Positions 51,673 to 60,384 of a DNA stretch of 64,000 nt are shown here, one piece after another. A model generated the notes under the pieces. It made no database searches and was not told where the DNA came from. It saw only the letters and a list, made by a program, of their open reading frames with translations. Location of the stretch: positions 124,001 through 188,000 of the forward strand of contig JABSOW010000006.1 of the NCBI GenBank assembly GCA_013215465.1, read 5' to 3'. The position numbers and the translations under genes are program-made. The stretch's first letter is position 1. Each line of letters begins with the position of its first letter. The DNA comes from Colwellia sp. Its GTDB lineage: Bacteria; Pseudomonadota; Gammaproteobacteria; Enterobacterales; Alteromonadaceae.

Positions 51673-54529
51673 ACCTTTCTATATGTTCAGGCAATATATT
51701 CATGTGACAGGCTTTCACCATAGGCTCTTTAATCATTGATTGGTCAATCATTACATAATTGCCAACTTTTTTACTTACCAAAGCATCAAATTTAGGTGTT
51801 GCACAGTAAATAGAAAAACCATGGGCTGTTATCTGATTAATAATAGCATCGGTATTTTTGGCATCTAATGTACCTATTTCATCAACAATGACTGGCATTC
51901 TTAAAACGGTATCACTTGACGTTATTCGTTGTAATAAAACTGATAATACAAATGCTGTAATCGCAGTAGTTGTTCCGCCAGACTGACTTTTGGTGACCAA
52001 TTCTCCAGTGTCAGCCAAACGATATTGGTAATTGACTGAAGCTATAATATCTTTCATCTTTAATCGACGAGTTTTTTTGTTAAAATACTTATGTATAAAG
52101 CTAGATAATAAGTCATAGAATTCAGGTTCCAAAAGAGAATCATCTATAATGCTATGTTCTCCTAGCGTATCCATCAGTGATTCAAAACTTGTATTTAATT
52201 CTATTTTTAATTCAATTTCTGATAAGTTAGATACTGTTTTTGTATTTAATTCTTGATTGATACCTAAAACAAAATTAGCTAATAACTCTTTGGCATCCTT
52301 AAGTTCGTTAAGTTGATTATTTAAAAATTGGTTATGTCCCCTGATTGAATCATTTAACTGTTTAAAATCATATTGAAGAGTAGCAAAGGAGTTTTGATAG
52401 TTTTCGATTACTACTTGGCAATCTCTCAAACTAGTACTATCTTTATGATTATCTAGATCTGGGTGTGGCAATGCACTCTGTAACCTAATGATCTCACCGC
52501 TCAGTTTATTAAAACTATTCTTATAATTATTAACTGATGAAACAACATCAAGTGCAACCTGCTGTGTCAGTTCTATTTGAACGAGATTATTTTTATCAAC
52601 TAAATTTGCAGTCGAAATACTACTTGCCGATTTCAACTGGTTTTCAATTAAATCAAAATTGGCTTTTTGGTTATCAAGATTTTTTAGCTTATTATGTAAG
52701 GTTGATGAATCTGCTTTAACTTTATCTATCAGCTCCTGTTCAGCTTTGAGTTTAATTTCTTTTTCTTTGTTCTCATTAGTATTTTTGATAATCTCATTTT
52801 TAATTTCAATTAATTCTTTTTCTAATTGTTCAATTGCACCTATAGCAATTTTTTCATTTTTAATTTTTGTTAGTTCTGCTTCTGTTGTTTGAATCAGCTT
52901 TTCAATATTTGCATTTGTGATAGCTTTTGCTAATTCATCAATTTCACCAGTAACATCATCTAATTGATTTTTCTTTTTAGTTAGGGACTCTCCCCAATCT
53001 TCAACAGATGTCTCCAAGTCAGCTTTTAATAGTTTACTTCCACTTAATATTTGTCCTAAAAACCTAAGGTTGTTGTCTTTATTTCTTTCAAATAAGTTTG
53101 TAAAAGATAAAATGATGTTGCGCTGCTCATCTGATAATTCAAGAATAACGTTCCTGAATTCATTATTTAATGTATACAAAACATCTGACGAAAAAACATG
53201 GTTAAGTTGATGTAATAGAGAACTGTTTTTATTTTTTAATAGCCCTGTAAGCCCTTTTATTTCTTCAATCAACTGATTTTTTTTATTGATATTTGCTTGA
53301 AGACTCTTCGCTCGTCCTTCTTCAGATTGATAATTAAGTAAATTTCCTTGTTCACTTTCTAAAGATTCTTCAAAAATTGCCATTATCTCAGACATAGTAT
53401 AACCAGGATATTTCTCAACTATTTTTTTACCTTTCAATAGTTGTTTATTTTTATTATCTAGAGACGTAGCTTTAGATATGTTTACTGCACCAAGCTTCTC
53501 TTTATCTAATATTAACTCACCGATTGATTCCTCTAAAGCGGTTAATTCAACAACTTTTCCTGAATGCGCAAGACTAATTTTATGGTGTTCGGGTACAAAT
53601 GTTTCTTTAGCGGAAATCAGAGCATGATTAATTGAATGGAAATCTATAGAGTATTTTTCAAGTTTCTGTTGTGCTGTTTTTGCTAAATCTGTGACTAATG
53701 AGAACTGCTGTTCAGAGTTTTGAACTTGCTGTAGCCAATCTCGCTTTTTAACTAACACACTATGCTCATCTGCTAACTGAGTTAAGTTAGCATCTAACCT
53801 TTCTTGTTCACGGCTCCTGCCCATTTCTAATAATGCAGCCATAGCTTCAGGCATAGAATCAACTTCTGATTGTCCTGTTTCAAAAGCAAGTTGAAAAATA
53901 TTTCTAAAAGCATCAATAGATTCTTTTCTAGCATCTTTCAATGGCACTACACAAAACCTACTTTTATCAGGTCCCTGGCGATAGCTTGCAAACATCAAGT
54001 CAGCTATTTTGGATGTGTCAGATAACTGCTCTCCTTTATGTTTCTTACAAAATTGGCTTACACTGTTAATACTGATTGATGGATTAAAAGTATTAGTTTC
54101 TTTATCCCAAAATAAAGGTTTTAAGTCTTCATATTCAACGGGAATAAAGAATCGACCATAGCCATAGTTACTCTTTTTATAGAGAACCATACAAAAACGT
54201 CCACGAGGATTTTCTACTTCCAGGATTATAAATGAACGGGGATCTGGAAAATAAAAATCATATGAATCCTCTGCTGAATAAAGGCCCTTTTTACCTTCAA
54301 ATTTAAACTTGTTTTCACAGTTAGAAAAATCAGTTTCAGGAAACAATAGTAATTTAGTACCCGCTAAAGTAGCTGTTTTCCCCTTATTATTATCACCGAA
54401 CATAGCAATATTACATGCGATGTTAATTTCAGAGTAAGCGTGCCCCGCAGAATTTATGTAAACCATGCGGCTCAATATATATTCAGACGGTGCTAACAGT
54501 TCCATATTGGTTTCATTTTCAGGCATCAT
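51647..54529 (-). CDS. JetC-like SMC/MukB-type ATPase
   Basis: 960 residues. The N-terminal head has Walker A FGDNNKGKTA (Gly 45-Thr 52), then a long antiparallel coiled coil (about 230-800) with a central hinge-like region. The C-terminal head carries the ABC signature KSQSGGTTTA (about 847) and Walker B MPVIVDEIGTLDA (Asp 883, catalytic Glu 884), followed by a D-loop-like DAKNTDAI. This is the architecture of JetC/MksB, the DNA-extruding motor of Wadjet systems that cleave circular plasmids. It overlaps the Toprim gene by 11 bases. The motor type is sure; the exact subfamily is not. Confidence 0.85.
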   Translation of the reverse strand: MMPENETNMELLAPSEYILSRMVYINSAGHAYSEINIACNIAMFGDNNKGKTATLAGTKLLLFPETDFSNCENKFKFEGKKGLYSAEDSYDFYFPDPRSFIILEVENPRGRFCMVLYKKSNYGYGRFFIPVEYEDLKPLFWDKETNTFNPSISINSVSQFCKKHKGEQLSDTSKIADLMFASYRQGPDKSRFCVVPLKDARKESIDAFRNIFQLAFETGQSEVDSMPEAMAALLEMGRSREQERLDANLTQLADEHSVLVKKRDWLQQVQNSEQQFSLVTDLAKTAQQKLEKYSIDFHSINHALISAKETFVPEHHKISLAHSGKVVELTALEESIGELILDKEKLGAVNISKATSLDNKNKQLLKGKKIVEKYPGYTMSEIMAIFEESLESEQGNLLNYQSEEGRAKSLQANINKKNQLIEEIKGLTGLLKNKNSSLLHQLNHVFSSDVLYTLNNEFRNVILELSDEQRNIILSFTNLFERNKDNNLRFLGQILSGSKLLKADLETSVEDWGESLTKKKNQLDDVTGEIDELAKAITNANIEKLIQTTEAELTKIKNEKIAIGAIEQLEKELIEIKNEIIKNTNENKEKEIKLKAEQELIDKVKADSSTLHNKLKNLDNQKANFDLIENQLKSASSISTANLVDKNNLVQIELTQQVALDVVSSVNNYKNSFNKLSGEIIRLQSALPHPDLDNHKDSTSLRDCQVVIENYQNSFATLQYDFKQLNDSIRGHNQFLNNQLNELKDAKELLANFVLGINQELNTKTVSNLSEIELKIELNTSFESLMDTLGEHSIIDDSLLEPEFYDLLSSFIHKYFNKKTRRLKMKDIIASVNYQYRLADTGELVTKSQSGGTTTAITAFVLSVLLQRITSSDTVLRMPVIVDEIGTLDAKNTDAIINQITAHGFSIYCATPKFDALVSKKVGNYVMIDQSMIKEPMVKACHMNILPEHIERFGANKSET

Positions 54530-55322
54530 TCAAATAACTCTCTTGTTCCAAAATTTTCTTATGTTTATAAATTATTGAGGCGGCAGCAGTTAAAAATGGA
54601 TAGCGATTCCCCAAGTCGAACACTTTTTCCAAGTAGCTACTAGCCTTTACCTCAACTACCTTTGAAATCCTTTCATCGATATCTAATGGAAGTAAAAATT
54701 TCATATAAATATTTGGCAGAAGTTCGGTTAGGTTCTTAGCTATTGTTAAACCACCTAGATCCAAGTCGAGCAACAAAAAAAGTTGCTTATAATCAGACAA
54801 GAATGATTTATGTAATGTATTGGATATTGAATTTCCTTCCGTGAAAATAATATCTAAATCAGGAGATAAGACAACATTGGTATGCTCTTCTAAAAATTTC
54901 ATAGTTTTAATTATTTTTAGAAAATTCTGCCTGTTCTCTATAAGCAAAGCTTGTTGTTTTCGTTTAAATTCTGATACTACATCCCCATTACCGTCAATAG
55001 TGACCAGTGTAGGTAGGTTGTTTTTACTTCGAATAATGATAAATGAACCGTCAACATTAGCATCATGACTACGATTCTGCTGAGCAAGGCTTTCTCTGTT
55101 CCAATTATCAGAAGAAGTAAGCTTATATAGTTCTTCATTTAGCTTATCCTTAATCCCTGTAACAATATAAAGATCGCCACTGTGCTTATATGCTACGACA
55201 TCATCACTAGCCCTTGGGGTTTCCAAAGACAACACATCAACTACCTTAAAAAATTTTGAAAGGTTAATTGGTTTGTTATTTGCAATATTTTCTAAATATC
55301 GTTTTATTTGTTTTAAACTCAT
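54519..55322 (-). CDS. JetD-like Toprim nuclease subunit
   Basis: 267 residues, shorter than most JetD proteins as I remember them (about 400), so the N-terminal arm is reduced. The C-terminal Toprim fold is complete: ALLIENRQNFL (Glu 129), IFTEGNSIS (about 160-167), and FLLLDLDLGGLTIAKNL with the DxDxG acids Asp 186 and Asp 188. In Wadjet the Toprim subunit cuts DNA after the SMC motor has extruded it. Here it is the first gene of the operon, whereas jetD is normally last. It is divergent from a WYL regulator across 80 bases. Confidence 0.8.
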   Translation of the reverse strand: MSLKQIKRYLENIANNKPINLSKFFKVVDVLSLETPRASDDVVAYKHSGDLYIVTGIKDKLNEELYKLTSSDNWNRESLAQQNRSHDANVDGSFIIIRSKNNLPTLVTIDGNGDVVSEFKRKQQALLIENRQNFLKIIKTMKFLEEHTNVVLSPDLDIIFTEGNSISNTLHKSFLSDYKQLFLLLDLDLGGLTIAKNLTELLPNIYMKFLLPLDIDERISKVVEVKASSYLEKVFDLGNRYPFLTAAASIIYKHKKILEQESYLNDA

Positions 55323-55338
55323 CAGTGTTCATTAATAG

Positions 55339-55363
55339 GCACTATACATTTATATGCACTATA
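55339..55363. promoter_or_regulatory. Direct repeat in the SMC operon/WYL divergent promoter
   Basis: GCACTATA at 55339-55346 and again at 55356-55363, spaced by 17 bases, in the 80-base gap between two divergent genes. It is a likely binding site of the adjacent WYL regulator controlling both promoters. Confidence 0.4.
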
Positions 55364-55402
55364 TATTATTATCTACTACATTATCAATAAATTTAAAAAA
55401 AC

Positions 55403-56227
55403 ATGTCAAATCTTAAAACTCAGAGACAAGAAGAAAGACTCAAATACATCGATTTATGTGCTTATGTCATGGGATTCGTTAATAGAAAAATATTAATGAA
55501 TCGCTTTGATGTAAAAGAAGCTTGGGCAACAAACGATTTCAAAACCTATCAAGTTAGATCTAATGAAGGGTTAATATATGACCATGGACTGAAAGCCTAT
55601 AAACCCATTGATTCATTCATACCAATTTTCAAACATGAGTCATCTACTGCAATTCAACTTCTCAGCAATGGTAGTCAAACAATAGTTTGCGAACCTAGTT
55701 TTGCAAGTAAATCATATAGTTGTATAATTCCTACTGTTGTACTAAAACTCAATACCATTTATCCTATTCTTAGAGCGATCAGTTTAAATAAACAAGTTGA
55801 AATAGAGTATTTTTCACGTTCAACGGGAAAAACCAAAAGAAAATTATCACCACACTCATTAATAAAGACTGGTTGTTTCGTTTACGTCAGAGCATTCGAT
55901 CATAAAGAAGATGAACACAGAACATTCAAGCTTAGTCGTGTATTCACTGCTCAATTTGTAAACCAAAAGCCTGAGGCGCATGAAACTATTGAAATGGATA
56001 ATGACTGGAACACACAGGTAAAGTTAACAATTGGAATCAATAGCAACGGTATTGAAAAAGAAACAATCAAATTTGACTATGGCTTTGAATCTGATTCAAT
56101 AGAAATAGAATTAAAAAAAGCTATCGTTCCTTTCTTTCTAATGGATTGGAACATTGCACCTATTAATTATCCTAAATTACCAGTAACGCTTTTCCCGTTA
56201 AAAGAAATAAACAATCAGGATGTATAG
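55403..56227 (+). CDS. WYL-domain transcriptional regulator, second paralogue
   Basis: 274 residues with the same architecture as the regulator at 32616-33497: winged helix (RLKYIDLCAYVMGFVNRKIL, MNRFDVKEAWATNDFKTYQV), WYL domain (AISLNKQVEIEYFSRSTGKT, RKLSPHSLIKTGCFVYVRAF) and a C-terminal WCX-like domain (ETIKFDYGFESDSIEIELKK, FLMDWNI). It is divergent from the SMC/Toprim operon and so is its likely repressor. It is convergent with the reverse transcriptase gene. Confidence 0.87.
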   Translation: MSNLKTQRQEERLKYIDLCAYVMGFVNRKILMNRFDVKEAWATNDFKTYQVRSNEGLIYDHGLKAYKPIDSFIPIFKHESSTAIQLLSNGSQTIVCEPSFASKSYSCIIPTVVLKLNTIYPILRAISLNKQVEIEYFSRSTGKTKRKLSPHSLIKTGCFVYVRAFDHKEDEHRTFKLSRVFTAQFVNQKPEAHETIEMDNDWNTQVKLTIGINSNGIEKETIKFDYGFESDSIEIELKKAIVPFFLMDWNIAPINYPKLPVTLFPLKEINNQDV

Positions 56228-56276
56228 CTTAATACACCGATATTAAGAAAATATTATATATGGCAAAAATTCTACT

Positions 56277-57761
56277 CTAAATTTTCTGAACACATGATGA
56301 AACTAGAAAATTCATTGGTGAACTATTAGAAAAATAGTTAAGAGCATAATTTCGTTCACTTGCTTGTAATGTTCGAGAACCTATTGCTGAAGACCAGGAT
56401 AACCAATCTGATTGTCCTGTCTTTAAGTATTCATCTCTTATCTCTTTCAATCCAAAACCTTGCTCTGGAATTTCGAGTATTTTTGCTCTTGATATCTTAT
56501 AGTCAACTGATAGCTCAAACACTTTAATTAAAGATTCTCCATACAGATTTTTACCTGTCAAATAATCCTCTAATATAGCTCCTAGCCAAAACAACTGATA
56601 TTCAAGGAAATTAGTTCCAGAGTTAAGGTAATCATAAATCACCTTAGATAAACCATTTTTATCTGTGATGCCCGCACATACCGAGTGTATATGTTTAATT
56701 AGATTGGGAAATCTATTTAATAAAATAGGCAGAAGTTCAAGTAAGCTATCACTATGTGATCTCAAGAATCCCAGAATTAAATCAGCATCAGATTCTTCTA
56801 AATCATCATTTTTTAGGAGGTTCAATAAACTATCAACCTGATCTTTGCTTAGTGACAAAACCTCCTCTGTTTCTGTTTCTATCAGCTCTACACCTGAAGC
56901 TGTATGTACTTCTTCATAATCAGTAACAATCTCTTTTAAAGACTTACGTATATCACTCAGTGTGCCCTGTAAATCACCTACCTTGTTGTCATAGTATGTT
57001 TTAGCAGGGTTAATATTTAAGGCAAACTTACCTAAAAGCTGCTGTATTTTAATGAAATCTTGTTTCAGTACATCAGGATTGTTATCAAATAAAGTAAAAT
57101 CATCCATAAATCTCACTACTTGAGAAGATTTTAATGTGCCTGTTAAGTCCACTACCTTGAGGAATTCATTACCGATCATTTTGCACGGATAAATCCCATG
57201 AGGCAAAAAATCAACACTTCTTCCAGAATTTATTTCTCTAAAATATTTTCCTGCGGCATTACTATCTATCTCTGATACAGCATCTTTTCCGCTAAACCAA
57301 TGAGATAAGTCGTGGTGATATATGCTATTAAAATATGATGCGACATCGAACTGAATACTATGTTGATAATCACCAGCACACTTATTTAAGTGTTTATTAT
57401 ATTCAGCATAGGCTTCATGGACGGGGATAAAAGTTCCGTTAACGAACCTATACCCAAAACTTCGACGAGTATCACTAACCTGTGATCTAAAAATTGATTT
57501 GTTACGAAAAACTAAATCATATATAAAATATTCAGCAACGGGATCTAACTTTACTGTTCTTCTAAGATGACCTCGTGGTTTTGTAGCGTATACTTTTTGT
57601 TGAGAAAGAAAGTTATCTCCCCCATGAGCGTCATTTAAAACTTTCTGATAAATATAGTCAGAAATTTCGTTTCCGTGGTATTGGGCCATTATCAAGTTTG
57701 TTTTCAATGGAAATAATGTAGATTTAAAATCCTTTTCTATAAACTTTAATGTACTGGTCAT
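56277..57761 (-). CDS. Defence-type reverse transcriptase
   Basis: 494 residues. The RT fingers/palm show a basic N-terminal region (TKPRGHLRRTVKLDPVAEYF), motif A IQFDVASYFNSIYHHDL (catalytic Asp 139), HGIYPCKMIGNEFL (motif B analogue), and VVRFMDDFTLF (catalytic FMDD, 218-221). A helical C-terminal region of about 250 residues follows, with an acidic segment (VELIETETEEVLSLSKDQVD), unlike group II intron RTs, which would carry maturase or HNH domains. It therefore belongs to the unknown-group/DRT/Abi-type RTs that give phage resistance; the class cannot be assigned. There is an AAGGAAG ribosome-binding site. It is a single-gene unit with a long non-coding region upstream. Confidence 0.85.
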   Translation of the reverse strand: MTSTLKFIEKDFKSTLFPLKTNLIMAQYHGNEISDYIYQKVLNDAHGGDNFLSQQKVYATKPRGHLRRTVKLDPVAEYFIYDLVFRNKSIFRSQVSDTRRSFGYRFVNGTFIPVHEAYAEYNKHLNKCAGDYQHSIQFDVASYFNSIYHHDLSHWFSGKDAVSEIDSNAAGKYFREINSGRSVDFLPHGIYPCKMIGNEFLKVVDLTGTLKSSQVVRFMDDFTLFDNNPDVLKQDFIKIQQLLGKFALNINPAKTYYDNKVGDLQGTLSDIRKSLKEIVTDYEEVHTASGVELIETETEEVLSLSKDQVDSLLNLLKNDDLEESDADLILGFLRSHSDSLLELLPILLNRFPNLIKHIHSVCAGITDKNGLSKVIYDYLNSGTNFLEYQLFWLGAILEDYLTGKNLYGESLIKVFELSVDYKISRAKILEIPEQGFGLKEIRDEYLKTGQSDWLSWSSAIGSRTLQASERNYALNYFSNSSPMNFLVSSCVQKI

Positions 57762-58076
57762 AATCTTCCTTATAGATCTAATAATTCCTAACCGAACACT
57801 AGTTCATTAATTTAATTAGCTAAATTAATGAAATGAATAAACATATTCAACTTTACTCAAAGAGAAAACACCCAACTTGAGGAGGCAAGCCACATAGAAA
57901 ATCACGCTGCTTGCTGTGAGGATTAAATATTTAATAAAAAACAAACTAAGCAACATGTAGGTGATACATCTTCATCAGATCTTATAAATTTCTTAAGTTC
58001 ACTGCGCGGGTAATCATAATCAACTTTAAAATTTTCGTCTTCTGTGAAATCCCATTTGTACACACAAGCAGGTGTG

Positions 58077-58114
58077 ATTACTAACTAATAATTGTTAATT
58101 TATTAGTTAGTGAT
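58077..58114. repeat. Stem-loop in the region upstream of the reverse transcriptase
   Basis: ATTACTAACTAATA pairs with TATTAGTTAGTGAT (13 of 14 positions) around a 10-base AT-rich loop. It could be an operator, a terminator-like hairpin or part of a structured RNA. Confidence 0.55.
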
Positions 58115-58203
58115 TTTACAGTGACTTAATCATTTTCTTATTGAGTTAATTAACTTTTTCTCATAATCTAGTTAACATCTTCTCATAGTTAAGCATAAAA
58201 ATA

Positions 58204-58350
58204 ATGATTTCAAAACTTATATTACTATTTGTTACATTGACAGTTTCACTGTCATCATTTGCTACTGTTGTTTTATCTATTAACACTGAGTTTTTTTGGG
58301 ATTCCAAACTGCCGCATGATGGACAAATTTTCGTTTTGATAATTTATTAA
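58204..58350 (+). pseudogene. Truncated secreted nuclease-like frame
   Basis: 48 residues: a clean signal peptide (MISKLILLFVTLTVSLSSFA) followed by TVVLSINTEFFWDSKLPHDG and an early stop. The NTEFFWD phrase resembles the first strand (NxEWFWD) of endonuclease/exonuclease/phosphatase-fold enzymes. The rest of such a domain is absent, so this is a decayed gene start. The similarity is from memory and tentative. Confidence 0.35.
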
Positions 58351-58926
58351 ACCGTTTGCAGAGCATTCCTTAGGTAGGGTATCTATTTTCCTAACAACTA
58401 AAGGAAACAAAGTTCTAAACTCTAACAACCCTTTTTTTCTATCAATAGACACTCCATCTTCCTGCATTTCGGTTGTTATAAAATGGTTTAAAAGGCAGAA
58501 GTCATCCGTGATGTCGTAAACGATCGGCTTTGTGAGTATGGTTAAGTCAATAACATAGCCATATCAGTTGGATTTCCATATATCATTAGCTAATGATGAA
58601 TAGCTAATTAGAAGCATCCAAATTATGATTAGCCTCTGTATCAGTGCTTGAAGAGAAATAGCTTTAAAGTCCCTAATAAATGATCGTTTATTTTTTAGTA
58701 ATTCACATATCAAATCCATTTAACGTAAGTCTCTTAAATGTTTTTCGACAGTCCGTTGGTCGCTCAAAACAGCCCGTGGGCTACTTCAATTGTTTGTCAA
58801 ACTAACAATACATGATTATATTGTTGAAATACAAATTTTAGCAATTATGACCGACTATAGTGAGCTTTTGTGAAACTAGGGCAATGTTAACCGAAACTTT
58901 CTGCTCGCTTGTGAGGCAGGTTCACA

Positions 58927-58990
58927 GCTCATATCGGCACGGAGCACTTTACCTCGATATGACAGTGATTTTAAGCGGCTCATATCGGCA
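58927..58990. repeat. Direct repeat pair
   Basis: GCTCATATCGGCA occurs at 58927-58939 and 58978-58990, each followed after a few bases by a TTTACC. The 51-base periodicity may reflect a dispersed intergenic repeat or an attachment-type site. Confidence 0.5.
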
Positions 58991-59093
58991 TGAAGAAATT
59001 TACCATAGTGAATATTAATGAGTATATTTTAGCAAAAAGTGAATAAGCTAAGTGTCATATACCCTCCTTATAAATTCGTTAATATCTTTTTGA

Positions 59094-59618
59094 TCACTGA
59101 TGGCCGTCACCATCTTTTTGCTTAATGATATCTTCACGTTCAACCATGAAATCTTTAGATACGACATCTACTTCGTTAATATATGAATCCCAACTTTTTC
59201 CTTCGTAATTGAAAATCAAGTCAATTAGTTGATAAAGCTCACTTCCAGCTTGTGAAAGGTGCTTAGCATCCCAGAGTTGATCGAGACGCTTTAACGCAAC
59301 ATCTAACTCATCTTTATTTATTATTTTATTTGCTGACAAAATATCTTTTACATCAATTCGTGAATCACTATTATGCTTTTCATCATTAGGTTCAATTACA
59401 TTTAAGCTATCACCACACATATCTGCAAAACAGTGCTGACATAAATCAATGCTAAATTGATTACCATCACCGTGAATTGAACCATAACCGCAGCGGTGAC
59501 TAACACTTATGAACTCATGGAAAATAGAATCATCTGGGATTGCTTGCTCACCGCAAGCGTCACATATTAATTTAGAGATAACTTTAACAACCTTGTCTTC
59601 AAAATGTTTCATGATCAT
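59094..59618 (-). CDS. Protein with N-terminal zinc-ribbon (unknown operon, gene 4)
   Basis: 174 residues. The N-terminal part has two paired cysteines: ICDACGEQAIPDD (CxxC, about 19-22) and DLCQHCFADMCGD (CxxC, about 58-61), with SHRCGYGSIHGDGNQFSIDL between, consistent with a treble-clef or zinc-ribbon. The C-terminal half (about 90-170) is acidic and helical (ELDVALKRLDQLWDAKHLSQ). Similar small zinc proteins occur as immunity or antitoxin-like partners, but I do not recognise a family. It starts two bases after the preceding gene's stop, the last gene of a four-gene operon. Confidence 0.6.
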   Translation of the reverse strand: MIMKHFEDKVVKVISKLICDACGEQAIPDDSIFHEFISVSHRCGYGSIHGDGNQFSIDLCQHCFADMCGDSLNVIEPNDEKHNSDSRIDVKDILSANKIINKDELDVALKRLDQLWDAKHLSQAGSELYQLIDLIFNYEGKSWDSYINEVDVVSKDFMVEREDIIKQKDGDGHQ

Positions 59619-59620
59619 TC

Positions 59621-60031
59621 TCAGTTATCTAATTGATTTTGTAATAGGATTAGTTTTTCTTTGTTCTTTTTTGCAGACAATAAAACAAAACCAGCTTCGT
59701 TCAATAAAATGCATCGTTTCAGTGGATGATCATCATTATTTAATCGTCTTAAAATTGAAGTTAAATCACGTTTAAACTTCGAAAGCCTCAAAAACTGGCA
59801 ACTCAAATTAAACATTTCACAATTGTTTTTTTTCATTTTTAATTCAATCACATCACCAACCTCTAGATAATCCCCAAGCTTTCCTCGTGGCATCGGCAGC
59901 AATACATTAGCGTCACCCTCACTTTCTAAAGTTAACGTAAAATCTAATTGAAACTCGATCATTTTGACTTCAAAAGATTTATTGAGATCATCGATTGAGG
60001 TTATTGTTGCTCTTTGATTATTAGCTTTCAT
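59621..60031 (-). CDS. Hypothetical protein (unknown operon, gene 3)
   Basis: 136 residues. The first about 85 residues are beta-rich (FEVKMIEFQLDFTLTLESEG, GKLGDYLEVGDVIELKMKKN), perhaps a small beta-barrel of OB or PilZ-like size. The last 50 are helical and basic (RLSKFKRDLTSILRRLNNDD, AKKNKEKLILLQNQL). No catalytic motif or membrane segment. It lies 11 bases after gene 2 and two before gene 4. Function unknown. Confidence 0.55.
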   Translation of the reverse strand: MKANNQRATITSIDDLNKSFEVKMIEFQLDFTLTLESEGDANVLLPMPRGKLGDYLEVGDVIELKMKKNNCEMFNLSCQFLRLSKFKRDLTSILRRLNNDDHPLKRCILLNEAGFVLLSAKKNKEKLILLQNQLDN

Positions 60032-60042
60032 TTGATCATCAC

Positions 60043-60384
60043 TTAATGTAACTTTTCTGTATCTTCGCGTTCTAGTTTCTCTCTTGCTTCAATGACTTCC
60101 TGAGGTGAAAGCAGAAGGTGGCGCATTACAACAAATTCTGATAATCGCAATTCAAAATGGTTCGGCTCAGCATCGATCACATAACAACTATTACTTTTTG
60201 TAATAAACTCAAGATTATTTTGAGATTTAATTTTAGATGTTATTATTCGTTGGCCTTCATCAAATCTAAACGTTTGATCTTCAATAGAAACACCATAAAG
60301 TAATTTTCCAAGGAATATTTTTTCATCGTTATGAAAGTCGTAAACAGATAAAATTGTCGAGTCTGTTAGATATGTTTTTCTCAT
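60043..60384 (-). CDS. Hypothetical protein (unknown operon, gene 2)
   Basis: 113 residues, beta-rich throughout (STILSVYDFHNDEKIFLGKL, FRFDEGQRIITSKIKS, NSCYVIDAEPNHFELRLSEF) and ending in a charged helix (SPQEVIEAREKLEREDTEKL). Its start overlaps the previous stop (ATGA), so expression is coupled. It has no recognised family. It resembles small beta-sandwich adaptor proteins by composition only. Confidence 0.55.
   Translation of the reverse strand: MRKTYLTDSTILSVYDFHNDEKIFLGKLLYGVSIEDQTFRFDEGQRIITSKIKSQNNLEFITKSNSCYVIDAEPNHFELRLSEFVVMRHLLLSPQEVIEAREKLEREDTEKLH

Larger units (their letters stand above)
57762..59093. other. 1.3-kb gene-poor region upstream of the reverse transcriptase
   Basis: It holds only fragments: an open stretch on the minus strand at about 57926-58080 (VYKWDFTEDENFKVDYDYPR... 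without a start), a stem-loop at 58077-58114, a truncated secreted-protein frame at 58204-58350, an antisense 64-codon frame at 58273-58467 that I do not trust, and a direct repeat at 58927-58990. Some reverse transcriptase defence systems use a non-coding RNA from the region just upstream; 57762-58200 would be the place for it. Confidence 0.5.

Noticed and set aside
56277..57761. Calling the reverse transcriptase a retron
   Set aside because: No recognisable msr/msd inverted-repeat arrangement was identified, and the C-terminal region is unlike retron RTs that I know.
58273..58467. 64-codon minus-strand frame
   Set aside because: It overlaps the signal-peptide frame on the other strand, has no ribosome-binding site and no recognisable domain.
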